From an uncultured Sutterella sp. (lineage in GTDB: Bacteria; Pseudomonadota; Gammaproteobacteria; Burkholderiales; Burkholderiaceae_F): DNA of 5,973 bases. The stretch is taken from positions 1 to 5,973 of the forward strand of contig CAAFNI010000293.1 in assembly GCA_900764215.1 (NCBI GenBank). The letters run 5' to 3'. The notes beneath the pieces are model-generated. The model did no database searches, was not told the origin of the DNA, and saw nothing but the letters and a program-made list of their open reading frames with translations. Shown here one piece after another: positions 1 to 5,973 of this stretch (position 1 is the first letter of the stretch; every line of letters begins with the position of its first letter). Position numbers and translations under genes: made by a program.

Positions 1-2
1 AG

Positions 3-506
3 GATCGCCGCCGCTCCATGACGGGGCGCACGGGCTGCGGCATCTGCGGCGTTGAAAGCCTCAAGGAGGCCGTGCGCGAAACGCGTCTCGTTCCTCACGA
101 GCAGACCTTCCCGATGGCGGCCTATGCCGACGCGCTCGGCTACCTCGAGCGCGTGGAAAGGCTCGGCGGCATCACGGGCTGCACCCACGCCGCCGTATGG
201 GTCCATCCCGACGGCAGCTTTGCTGGGGGCGCCGAGGACGTCGGCCGCCATGTCGCGCTTGACAAGCTGCTCGGCCTCCGCGCACGCCGAGGCTGGAAGG
301 ACGGCGCGCTCGTCATCAGCTCCCGGGCCTCCTACGAAATGGTCCAGAAGGCCGCCATGTGCGGCATCGAAATCATCTTCGCGGTCTCTGCTCCGACGGC
401 GCTCGCCGTCGAGCTGGCCCGCGACTGCGGCATCACGCTTGCCGCCTTCTGCCGGCGCAGCCGCGCCAACGTCTATTCCCACCCCGAGCGCCTCTTGGGC
501 TTTTGA
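3..506 (+). CDS. fdhD: FdhD, formate dehydrogenase accessory sulfurtransferase (5' end outside window)
   Basis: FdhD passes sulfur from the cysteine desulfurase IscS to the molybdenum (bis-MGD) cofactor, a step needed for active formate dehydrogenase; it acts in the cytoplasm. The reading frame is open from base 3 with no start in view. The first ATG (18) lies directly before the conserved core, so it is an internal Met and not the start. About 167 residues of a family normally near 270 to 280 are visible. The diagnostic motif RTGCGICG carries the CxxC pair, with Cys codons at 36-38 and 45-47; the first of these is the essential cysteine in E. coli FdhD. Further family blocks follow: EDVGRHVALDKLLG, then SRASYEMVQKAAMCGIEI, then APTALAVELARDCGI. 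It ends at TGA 504-506, about 60 bases before a strong terminator, so it is probably the last gene of its transcript. No formate dehydrogenase subunit is in view. Family assignment is secure. Confidence 0.95.
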   Translation, partial: DRRRSMTGRTGCGICGVESLKEAVRETRLVPHEQTFPMAAYADALGYLERVERLGGITGCTHAAVWVHPDGSFAGGAEDVGRHVALDKLLGLRARRGWKDGALVISSRASYEMVQKAAMCGIEIIFAVSAPTALAVELARDCGITLAAFCRRSRANVYSHPERLLGF

Positions 507-527
507 GATGACAGGCTGTCTTGGAAT

Positions 528-559
528 GCCTTCCGGTTTTTCCTTTTTCTCCGGAAGGC
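528..559 (+). repeat. Perfect 9-bp inverted repeat downstream of fdhD
   Basis: Bases 528-536 (GCCTTCCGG) are the exact reverse complement of 551-559, separated by a 14-base T/C-rich loop. No T run follows on either strand (plus side GCTTTAAC), so alone it is a poor terminator. It sits just upstream of the stronger hairpin at 568-607 and may protect the fdhD 3' end from exonucleases. That role is inferred. Confidence 0.5.
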
Positions 560-567
560 GCTTTAAC

Positions 568-607
568 GGGCGGAGGACCGGTCTCTGGGTCTTCCGCCTC
601 TTTTTTT
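568..607 (+). terminator. Rho-independent terminator after fdhD
   Basis: A 10-bp stem pairs 570-579 (GCGGAGGACC) with 588-597 (GGTCTTCCGC). It has one G-T wobble and an 8-base loop, and could extend by two outer pairs (569/598, and a wobble at 568/599). The stem is followed by CTC-like bases and an uninterrupted run of seven T at 601-607. This is the classical intrinsic terminator layout on the plus strand and fits the end of the fdhD transcript. There is no comparable T run on the minus strand. Confidence 0.85.
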
Positions 608-673
608 GATTGCGACGTGCGCAACGGCGTTGGGGATTAGGCGATAGTGCGTAGATCTATGGATGGTCCTCTC

Positions 674-700
674 GCGCAGGCGTGATAAGGATGCCTGTGC
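674..700 (+). repeat. Stem-loop in the symporter leader
   Basis: Bases 674-681 (GCGCAGGC) can pair with 693-700 (GCCTGTGC), giving 8 bp with one G-T wobble around an 11-base loop that contains GATAAGG. The same GATAAGG word recurs at 720-726. The element lies in the non-coding 608-824 interval upstream of the symporter. It could be the 5' part of a structured leader RNA or a short independent RNA; the sequence alone does not decide. Confidence 0.3.
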
Positions 701-728
701 ATTCGTGACGCGAAAACGGGATAAGGCG

Positions 729-758
729 TTAAACCTGAGTGAGTTGCTCGGGTATACA
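729..758 (+). promoter_or_regulatory. Weak sigma-70-like promoter candidate for the symporter gene
   Basis: TATACA at 753-758 matches four of six bases of the -10 consensus. An upstream TTAAAC at 729-734, 18 bases away, matches only three of six of the -35 consensus. If used, transcription would begin near 765, at the base of the hairpin 764-802, giving a leader of about 60 bases. I found no better-matching pair between 608 and 824. Confidence 0.25.
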
Positions 759-763
759 CTACG

Positions 764-802
764 AAAAGGCCGCCGCCCGATGTGCGGCGCCGCCGTTTTT
801 TT
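764..802 (+). terminator. GC-rich hairpin with T run in the 5' leader (possible attenuator)
   Basis: CGCCGC at 771-776 pairs perfectly with GCGGCG at 784-789 around a 7-base loop. GGC 768-770 can add pairs with GCC 792-794 across a two-base bulge, and AAAA 764-767 with TTTT 796-799. A run of seven T covers 796-802. This is the shape of an intrinsic terminator, but it ends only nine bases before the Shine-Dalgarno sequence of the next gene. It could stop transcripts that start farther upstream, act as an attenuator, or be a stabilising 5' hairpin if the 753-758 promoter is used. Confidence 0.5.
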
Positions 803-824
803 AAAACAAGAAGGAAACATCCAA

Positions 825-2093
825 ATGACACAATCCCCGGACGAAGCCAAGCCCCGCGTCAAGGGTTCTCAGACCGCCATGGCGGTCGCTTATCTCGCTG
901 CCATCATCCTCGGCGTCTGCAGCGGGCTCTGGGGCGGTGAATCGATTCACGCGTTTGCGGACTTCGTGAGTTCGATCTTCATTCGCCTCTTCAAGTTCAT
1001 CAGCATTCCGATCATTGCCGTGTCGATCATTGCGACGCTCGCCTCGATTTCGCGCTCGAGCGAATCGGGCCGAATCTTCCGGCATACGATCTTCTACACG
1101 CTCTTTACGACGATTCTCGCGGCCACGCTCGCAGCCGCGCTCTACGTCGCCATGTCGCCCGCCAACGTCGCCATGAGCGCGGGTGCCATTGCTCCGCAGG
1201 TGGCGGAGCACTCCTACCTTGAGTACATCCAGTCCGTGATTCCGGACAACTTCCTCGCGCCGTTCCTTTCCGCGAACGTGCTCTCGGTGCTCCTCGTTTC
1301 CGCCGCCATCGGCATCGCGATTTCTCGCCTGCCGCGCGACAGCCGTTCGCAGGAGGTGCTGCTCGCCTTCTTCACGGGCGCTCAGGAAGTGCTCTTCATT
1401 CTCGTCAAATGGCTCATCCGCGTGCTTCCGATCGGCATCTTCGGGTTCATTTCCGCGCTCGTCGTCGAGATGAACAAGGGCGTCGAGATCGGAGGACTCG
1501 GCACCTACTTCGGCGTCATTCTGGCCGCCAACTTCATTCAGATGCTCGTCGTGCTGCCGCTTCTCATGCTCGCCCGCGGCGTCAATCCGATCCGCGTCGC
1601 CAAGGGCATGGCGCCGGCGCTCGCGGTCGCCTTCTTCTCGAAGTCGTCGGCCGGCACGCTTCCCGTCACGATGTCCTGCGCTGAAAACAACGTGGGCGTC
1701 GCGCGTCCGGTCTCCCGCTTCGTGCTGCCCATCTGCACGACGATCAACATGAACGGCTGCGCCGCCTTCATCCTCGTGACGGTCGTCTATCTCATGCAGA
1801 ATGCGGGCGCCGAAGTCACGCTGCCGATGCTCGCCGCCTGGATCCTGATCTCAACCCTGGCCGCCGTGGGCAATGCCGGCGTTCCGATGGGCTGCTTCTT
1901 CCTTTCGGCGAGCCTCCTTGCGAGCATGAACGTGCCCATCATGCTCATGGGCGTGATCCTGCCCTTCTATGCCGTCATCGACATGATCGAGACGACGCTC
2001 AACGTCTGGTCCGACAGCACGGTCGCCGCCATGGTGAACCATGATCTCGGCAAGGACGAAAAGGCCGAAGAGGCGGTTGCGGCCGCCGCATAA
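825..2093 (+). CDS. SDF/DAACS-family amino acid:cation symporter (SstT-like ligand site)
   Basis: This is an inner-membrane secondary transporter that takes up an amino acid or dicarboxylate with Na+ or H+. I chose ATG 825, giving 422 residues, because AAGGAAA (811-817) lies 7 to 8 bases upstream and the family N-terminal helix follows. The frame is open farther up to 663, but that would add 54 non-family residues across a hairpin. Family landmarks are visible in order: FIRLFKFISIPII (about 52-64); hairpin-1 loop SKSSAGTLPVTM (272-283); helix-7 motif NMNGCA (308-313), where the usual form is NMDGTA; hairpin-2 AGVPMG (351-356); and the helix-8 binding stretch DMIETTLNVWSD (386-397). Compared with archaeal GltPh, the substrate amino-group Asp (D386) and the cation ligands N393 and D397 are kept. 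The Arg that binds acidic side chains is Glu389, as I recall for the serine/threonine carrier SstT. The substrate is therefore probably a neutral amino acid rather than glutamate, aspartate or succinate, but the exact one is not readable. The C-terminus is Ala/Glu-rich. It stands alone as a single-gene unit. Confidence 0.9.
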   Translation: MTQSPDEAKPRVKGSQTAMAVAYLAAIILGVCSGLWGGESIHAFADFVSSIFIRLFKFISIPIIAVSIIATLASISRSSESGRIFRHTIFYTLFTTILAATLAAALYVAMSPANVAMSAGAIAPQVAEHSYLEYIQSVIPDNFLAPFLSANVLSVLLVSAAIGIAISRLPRDSRSQEVLLAFFTGAQEVLFILVKWLIRVLPIGIFGFISALVVEMNKGVEIGGLGTYFGVILAANFIQMLVVLPLLMLARGVNPIRVAKGMAPALAVAFFSKSSAGTLPVTMSCAENNVGVARPVSRFVLPICTTINMNGCAAFILVTVVYLMQNAGAEVTLPMLAAWILISTLAAVGNAGVPMGCFFLSASLLASMNVPIMLMGVILPFYAVIDMIETTLNVWSDSTVAAMVNHDLGKDEKAEEAVAAAA

Positions 2094-2173
2094 GGCCGGA
2101 AAGCCGTTTCGGACGCTTTCGTGCGGGCTGCTCTCCCTTGTTGGAGGCGGTCCGCTTTTTGTTGGACGGATTC

Positions 2174-2204
2174 GGCGACGCATCAGCTGCGCGGCGCCTT
2201 TTTT
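2174..2204 (+). terminator. Probable intrinsic terminator of the symporter gene
   Basis: GGCG 2174-2177 pairs with CGCC 2195-2198 and CGCA 2179-2182 with TGCG 2188-2191. The two short stems are separated by a small asymmetric internal loop and capped by a 5-base loop. Six T follow at 2199-2204. It lies about 80 bases past the symporter stop codon, on the same strand. Confidence 0.55.
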
Positions 2205-2245
2205 GCAAACAATGCGGGCTCGCGCATGCAGAAGCGCGAGCCCGC
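2204..2245 (-). terminator. Probable intrinsic terminator of lplT
   Basis: A perfect 12-bp inverted repeat pairs 2214-2225 (GCGGGCTCGCGC) with 2234-2245 around an 8-base loop. Read on the minus strand, the direction of lplT, the stem is followed by ATTGTTTGC, which is T-rich but interrupted. On the plus strand it is followed by TGAAATAGG, which is not terminator-like. It begins about 55 bases beyond the lplT stop codon. The stem is very strong and the tail only moderate. Confidence 0.6.
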
Positions 2246-2300
2246 TGAAATAGGACCTGCCGAGGCCGAATGCCGGTCTTTTGCCAAACGCGGCGTGCCG

Positions 2301-3632
2301 TCAGACTTTTTCGGTCACGTGGCGGGTGCCCTCGCCGATGAGATGAGTGCTGTCGTACTCTGCCTGATTGCGGCGGTGCTTGAGGATGACGAGCAGCATC
2401 GAAACGCTCACGAAGATGCCGAAGACCATCATCGTGGCGGGCACCGAGAGATCGGCCTTGATGAGCAGGGCGTAAACGCCGAGCATCACGAGGATGGAGG
2501 AGTTTTCGTTGAAGTTCTGCACGGCGATCGAGCGGCCGGCGCTCATGAGAACGTGGCCGCGGTGCTGCAGGAGCGCATTCATCGGAACGACGAAGAAGCC
2601 GGCGCAGATCCCCACGAGGATCATGATGACGCCCGCGATCAGAACGGCCCAGGAGAGTTCGAAGCCAAGAAGCGAGATCCCGCCCGCGGGCGCGACGTCG
2701 CGCGTGAAGTAGGAGGCGCCCACGACGAGCACGCCCATGCAGATGCCCATCGGCAGGACGCTGAGGGACTTCTTGAGAGGCACCTTCGCGGCGGCGAGGA
2801 ATGCGCCTACGGCAATGCCGAGGCTCACGACGGCCTGCATGACGGCGCCCTGCGAGAGGTCCATGCCGAGCGCATGATCGCACCACTTGAGAACAAGGAA
2901 CTGAAGAACTGCGCCCGCTCCCCAGAAGAGCGTCGTGACGGAAAGGGAGATCTGGCCCAGACGGTCGGTCCAGAGAAGGCGGCAGCTGTGCACGAAGCCC
3001 TTGATGGAGTCAACCGGATCGAACTTCTGCGGAGGATAGCGCACGCCCGTGTCGGGAATGGCAAGGTTGACGGCGGAGGCCGCCAGGTAGACGAAGGCGA
3101 TGGCGAAAATGGCGGCTTCCGCAAAGCTGGTGAGGCCGAGCGCGTCGAGATGGAAGACGTCAAGGATGGGCCGGGCGATCTCGGGCTTGATGAGGACGCC
3201 GCCCAGAACCACGCCGAGGATGATGGAGCCCACCGTGAGGCCCTCGATCCAGCCGTTGGCGACGACGAGCTTCTGCGGCGGAAGCAGTTCCGTGAGAATG
3301 CCGTACTTGGCGGGGGAATAGGCTGCGGCGCCCACGCCCACGATTGCGTAGGCCAGAAGCGGATGGCCGCCGAAGAGCATCAGCAGACAGCCGACCGCCT
3401 TCACGAAGTTTGTGAGGAACATCACGCGGCCCTTTGGCATGGAATCCGCGAAAATGCCCACCCAGGCGGCGAGGCAGACGTAGCTCACCACGAAAAAGAG
3501 CTTGAGGAGCGGCGTCATCCAGTCAGGGGCGTTGATGCTCGTCAGAAGGGCGATGGCAGCGATGAGCAGTGCGTTGTCGGCAAGCGACGACAGGAACTGC
3601 GCGCACATGATGGTGTAGAAGCCGCGGTTCAT
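2301..3632 (-). CDS. lplT: LplT, lysophospholipid transporter (MFS)
   Basis: LplT moves lysophospholipids such as lysophosphatidylethanolamine from the outer to the inner leaflet of the cytoplasmic membrane, where they are re-acylated into phospholipids. The 443-residue product matches E. coli LplT (397 residues) along its length as I recall it: AQFLSSLADNALL near the N-terminus (11-23), GRVMFLTN (68-75) in the first cytoplasmic loop, GVGAAAYSPAKYGIL (99-113), the LFWGAGAVLQF helix (235-245), FFVVPMNALLQHRG (346-359) and AVQNFNENSSILVMLG (370-385). About 12 hydrophobic segments are spread as in the major facilitator superfamily. The surplus over E. coli includes a charged C-terminal tail (about 419-443). 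The start is ATG (complement of 3630-3632) with only a weak AGG-type ribosome binding site; a stop lies shortly upstream in frame. In E. coli the gene is paired with the acyltransferase aas; here no aas is adjacent, and the gene is divergent from alr-radA. Confidence 0.93.
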   Translation of the reverse strand: MNRGFYTIMCAQFLSSLADNALLIAAIALLTSINAPDWMTPLLKLFFVVSYVCLAAWVGIFADSMPKGRVMFLTNFVKAVGCLLMLFGGHPLLAYAIVGVGAAAYSPAKYGILTELLPPQKLVVANGWIEGLTVGSIILGVVLGGVLIKPEIARPILDVFHLDALGLTSFAEAAIFAIAFVYLAASAVNLAIPDTGVRYPPQKFDPVDSIKGFVHSCRLLWTDRLGQISLSVTTLFWGAGAVLQFLVLKWCDHALGMDLSQGAVMQAVVSLGIAVGAFLAAAKVPLKKSLSVLPMGICMGVLVVGASYFTRDVAPAGGISLLGFELSWAVLIAGVIMILVGICAGFFVVPMNALLQHRGHVLMSAGRSIAVQNFNENSSILVMLGVYALLIKADLSVPATMMVFGIFVSVSMLLVILKHRRNQAEYDSTHLIGEGTRHVTEKV

Positions 3633-3676
3633 AATGCCTGAAAAATGCGCTCGAGTGGTTGGAGGTCAATCCGCTA

Positions 3677-3705
3677 AGTCTACCCTGCCGCCGGGCGTAC
3701 GTAAA
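3677..3705 (-). promoter_or_regulatory. Sigma-70-like promoter for lplT
   Basis: Read on the minus strand, TTTACG (complement of 3700-3705) and TAGACT (complement of 3677-3682) each match four of six consensus bases, at the ideal 17-base spacing. Transcription would start around 3670, leaving a leader of about 40 bases before the lplT ATG. The spacing and position make this the best promoter candidate in the window. It has not been tested experimentally. Confidence 0.5.
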
Positions 3706-3818
3706 CATTCGGCCGCAAATTCCTGCGTCGCCCCGCAGAGGGCGCCCGCCGCCCGAGTTGCCTCAAAATGTGAAAGCCGAACGAAGCGCTGCGCAGGCGA
3801 GTAACATTATCAGGCTTT

Positions 3819-3849
3819 CCGCACGACAAGCTTCGTGCGGCGATCCGCC
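3819..3849 (+). repeat. Inverted repeats in front of alr
   Basis: CCGCACGA at 3819-3826 is the perfect reverse complement of TCGTGCGG at 3833-3840, with loop CAAGCT. A second short pairing, GGCG 3839-3842 with CGCC 3846-3849, shares bases 3839-3840 with the first, so the two cannot fully form together. No T run follows. The element ends about 30 bases before the alr start codon, so it could be an operator-like palindrome or an mRNA leader structure. I could not identify a convincing plus-strand promoter between 3633 and 3879. Confidence 0.45.
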
Positions 3850-3879
3850 TTTGGCTTTACACAGAAAAAGAGTATTCGA

Positions 3880-4962
3880 GTGCCACGTCCCATCTACGCT
3901 GAAATCGACCTTCAGGCTCTGAAGCACAATCTCGCCCGCCTGCGCGACAGTGTCGGCGACCGCACCCTATGGGCGGTCGTCAAGGCCAACGCCTACGGCC
4001 ATGGCCTGGAGAACGCCGTCGAGGCCTTTGCCGATGCGGACGGATTCGCCACCATCGACCTTTGCGACGCCGAGCGCGCCCGCCGCGCGGGCTGGCACAA
4101 GCGCGTCCTTCTTCTCGAAGGCTTTTTTGACGAGACGGACATCGAGCCGCTTCAGGATCTCGACGTCGAGACGGTCATTCACTCCATGTGGCAGATCGAC
4201 ATACTCAAGCGTCTGCCGCTGCGGGAGGTGAAGGTGCACATCAAGGTGAATTCCGGCATGAACCGCCTTGGATTTCTGCCTGTCGAGGTGGGCACGATCT
4301 ACGATCTGCTCACAGCCGTTCCGGGCGTGAAGGTGATGGGCGTCGTCACGCACTTTGCCAATGCGGAGCCGAGCTACCTCGGCGATGCGCCCGCCTCCGT
4401 CTCGCGCCAGCTCACCCGCATGGGACGGCTCGCGCATTCGGCCACGGCGGCCTGCATGGCCAATTCCGCCGCCATTCTCTGGCACCCCGAAGTGGGCGGC
4501 GACGGCGTGCGCGCGGGCGTCGCGCTCTACGGCGTGAGTCCGGATGCGCACATATCCTCCGAAGAGCTCGGCCTGGTCCCGGCGATGACGCTTTCGGCCA
4601 AAATCATCGCCGTGCAGGAAATCGCGCCGGGCGAGGCCGTTGGCTACGGCTCGCGATGGATCGCCGCTCGCCCGACGCGCATAGGCGTCGTGGCCTGCGG
4701 CTACGCGGACGGCTATCCGCGCTCGATGCCCGACGGCTCGCCCACGTGGGTCGAAGGCGCCATCGCCCCGCTGGTGGGAGCGGTTTCGATGGACATGCTG
4801 GAAATCGACATCACAGACATCCCTCACGCGGGACTCGGCAGCAGCGTCGAGCTCTGGGGCAAGCATTTGCCCGTCAACCGAGTGGCGGCCTGCGCCGGCA
4901 CGATCGGCTATGAACTCATCTGCGCGCTCGCACGCCGCGTGCCGCTTCACATCAAGCACTGA
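3880..4962 (+). CDS. alr: Alanine racemase (PLP-dependent)
   Basis: This enzyme interconverts L- and D-alanine in the cytoplasm, supplying D-alanine for peptidoglycan. I place the start at GTG 3880, giving 360 residues (E. coli Alr has about 359) and the typical N-terminus MPRPIYAEIDL. AAGAG lies about 7 bases upstream. The frame is open to an earlier GTG at 3835, but that start falls inside the inverted repeat and would add 15 non-family residues. The PLP-binding Lys35 is in AVVKANAYGHG. Lys122 in HIKVNSGMNRLGF corresponds to the lysine that is carbamylated in many Alr enzymes. The second catalytic residue is Tyr256 in AVGYGSRW. CGYADGYPRSMPDG and VGAVSMDML (299-307, with Met304 and Asp305) complete the C-terminal beta-barrel active site. 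The fold order, an N-terminal alpha/beta barrel followed by a beta domain, is intact. It is followed after 20 bases by radA on the same strand, so the two are probably co-transcribed. Confidence 0.96.
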   Translation: MPRPIYAEIDLQALKHNLARLRDSVGDRTLWAVVKANAYGHGLENAVEAFADADGFATIDLCDAERARRAGWHKRVLLLEGFFDETDIEPLQDLDVETVIHSMWQIDILKRLPLREVKVHIKVNSGMNRLGFLPVEVGTIYDLLTAVPGVKVMGVVTHFANAEPSYLGDAPASVSRQLTRMGRLAHSATAACMANSAAILWHPEVGGDGVRAGVALYGVSPDAHISSEELGLVPAMTLSAKIIAVQEIAPGEAVGYGSRWIAARPTRIGVVACGYADGYPRSMPDGSPTWVEGAIAPLVGAVSMDMLEIDITDIPHAGLGSSVELWGKHLPVNRVAACAGTIGYELICALARRVPLHIKH

Positions 4963-4982
4963 CAACCGACAGACAGGAACCG

Positions 4983-5973
4983 ATGGCTCCCCGTACGACC
5001 AAGACCCGAACCGAATTCGTCTGCAACGAGTGCGGCGGCACGACCGCCAAGTGGCAGGGCCAGTGCCCGCACTGCAAGGCCTGGAACACGCTTCAGGAAT
5101 TCAAGGTGGCGCAGGGCGCCGCAGCCCGCTACGGCTCGGGCGCTCCGCGACCCGCCGGCGGCTTCGTCGATACGACGGGTTCGCTGCAGGATCTCTCGGA
5201 TGTCGCGATCGAGGAGATTCCCCGCACCGTGACGGGGCTCGGCGAATTCGACCGCGTGATGGGCGGCGGGCTTGTGAAGGGGTGCGTCGCGCTCATCGGC
5301 GGCGATCCCGGCATCGGCAAGTCGACGCTCCTTCTGCAGGTCATGGCGCGCCTGGTCGAACTCGGGCATTCCGCACTCTATGTTTCAGGCGAAGAAAGTC
5401 CCACGCAGATCGCCCTCAGAGCCCAGCGCCTGCAGCTTGAGCCCCGCGGGCTCACGCTGATGAGCGAAATCGAGCTCGAGCACGTCGAGAGCGTCGTTTC
5501 GAGCCGCAAGCCCGAGTACGTCGTGATCGACTCGATCCAGACCATCTTCTCGAGCGCGCTCGACAGCGCGCCGGGCTCCGTCTCGCAGGTGCGCGAGTGC
5601 GCCGCAAGGCTCACCCGCATGGCCAAGACCGTGGGCACAACGCTCATCTTCGTCGGGCACGTCACGAAGGACGGCTCGCTGGCGGGCCCCCGCATTCTCG
5701 AGCACATCGTCGACACGGTGCTTTACTTCGAGGGCGACCAGCACTCCAACTTCCGTCTCGTTCGAGCCTTCAAGAACCGCTTCGGGGCAGTGAACGAACT
5801 CGGCGTCTTCGCCATGACCGATCACGGCCTTCGAGGCGTGACGAACCCTTCGGCCATCTTCCTCTCCGAATACAAGTCCGACGTTCCCGGATCCACCGTG
5901 CTGGTGACGCAGGAGGGCACGCGGCCGCTTCTCGTTGAGCTCCAAGCGCCGGTTCGCGCGACGCATCTGCGCC
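4983..5973 (+). CDS. radA: RadA (Sms), DNA repair/recombination ATPase (3' end outside window)
   Basis: RadA is a RecA-like, DnaB-type helicase that extends strand exchange and processes recombination intermediates in the cytoplasm. The start is ATG 4983 with AGGA at 4975-4978, and 330 complete codons are visible of a usual length near 460. Domains in order: an N-terminal C4 zinc finger (Cys14, Cys17, Cys28, Cys31, in CNEC and CPHC); a Walker A loop GDPGIGKST (107-115, catalytic Lys113); a Walker B strand VVIDSIQT (Asp183 in the acidic position); and the RadA-specific KNRFG motif (264-268). Only part of the C-terminal Lon-protease-like domain can be in view, since the frame is still open at the right edge. 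It lies 20 bases after alr with no terminator between them, consistent with a shared transcript. All key residues are intact. Confidence 0.96.
   Translation, partial: MAPRTTKTRTEFVCNECGGTTAKWQGQCPHCKAWNTLQEFKVAQGAAARYGSGAPRPAGGFVDTTGSLQDLSDVAIEEIPRTVTGLGEFDRVMGGGLVKGCVALIGGDPGIGKSTLLLQVMARLVELGHSALYVSGEESPTQIALRAQRLQLEPRGLTLMSEIELEHVESVVSSRKPEYVVIDSIQTIFSSALDSAPGSVSQVRECAARLTRMAKTVGTTLIFVGHVTKDGSLAGPRILEHIVDTVLYFEGDQHSNFRLVRAFKNRFGAVNELGVFAMTDHGLRGVTNPSAIFLSEYKSDVPGSTVLVTQEGTRPLLVELQAPVRATHLR

Noticed and set aside
663..824. N-terminal extension of the symporter to an upstream ATG
   Set aside because: The 54 extra residues are highly basic and unlike the family N-terminus. The interval contains a terminator-like hairpin, and a good Shine-Dalgarno precedes ATG 825.
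2110..2160. Terminator-like pairing CGGAC 2110-2114 with GTCCG 2150-2154, followed by CTTTTT
   Set aside because: The outer stem is only 5 bp with a large loop containing one small inner hairpin (CTCC/GGAG). The structure at 2174-2204 is a better terminator candidate, though both could contribute.
2121..3641. A 506-codon plus-strand open frame covering the whole of lplT
   Set aside because: It is antisense to a clearly conserved LplT. Its product is rich in His, Glu, Asp, Ala and Arg with no recognisable domain, as expected for the reverse complement of a GC-rich membrane-protein gene.
3967..4965. A 332-codon minus-strand open frame opposite alr
   Set aside because: It overlaps alr almost entirely, has low-complexity Arg/His/Ala/Asp composition and shows no family motif. 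It is a shadow of GC-rich codon use.
5385..5966. Minus-strand open frames of 112 to 193 codons opposite radA
   Set aside because: They lie across the conserved RadA core, which keeps intact Walker B and KNRFG motifs in the plus frame. The antisense products show no recognisable motif.
1..5973. A novel defence, mobile or biosynthetic system
   Set aside because: All long frames not in shadow are recognisable families (FdhD, SDF symporter, LplT, Alr, RadA). I saw no transposase, integrase, direct-repeat array, tRNA or attachment-site-like repeat, and no compositional break.

Overview
The window looks like chromosomal DNA from a GC-rich proteobacterium (roughly 60 to 65% G+C by eye). The gene order lplT (minus strand) / alr-radA (plus strand) is one I associate with Betaproteobacteria of the order Burkholderiales. 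Together with FdhD and an SDF-family amino-acid transporter, it would suit a gut member such as the Sutterellaceae. That placement is inference from memory and was not tested by a search.

Layout: (1) Positions 3-506 hold the C-terminal part of FdhD, the sulfurtransferase that matures formate dehydrogenase; it is cut by the left edge and followed by a strong intrinsic terminator (568-607). (2) Positions 608-824 are a non-coding leader with a small stem-loop, a weak promoter candidate and a GC-rich hairpin plus seven-T run just before a ribosome binding site. (3) Positions 825-2093 encode a 422-residue cation-coupled amino-acid symporter of the SDF/DAACS family, with ligand-site residues unlike those of glutamate or C4-dicarboxylate carriers. 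(4) Positions 2094-2300 are a convergent intergenic region with one terminator-like hairpin for each strand. (5) Positions 2301-3632, minus strand, encode the lysophospholipid transporter LplT. (6) Positions 3633-3879 are a divergent intergenic region with a good sigma-70-like promoter for lplT and a perfect inverted repeat in front of alr. (7) Positions 3880-4962 (alr, alanine racemase) and 4983 to the right edge (radA, DNA repair ATPase) are co-directional with a 20-base gap and are probably co-transcribed.

The genes do not form one pathway. lplT (membrane phospholipid repair) and alr (D-alanine for peptidoglycan) are both envelope-related, while radA works in recombination. I saw no mobile element, CRISPR array, tRNA, rRNA or toxin-antitoxin pair, and no sign of a novel multi-gene system. 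The points most worth a second look are the substrate-site substitutions in the symporter and the hairpin-rich leaders in front of the symporter and alr.
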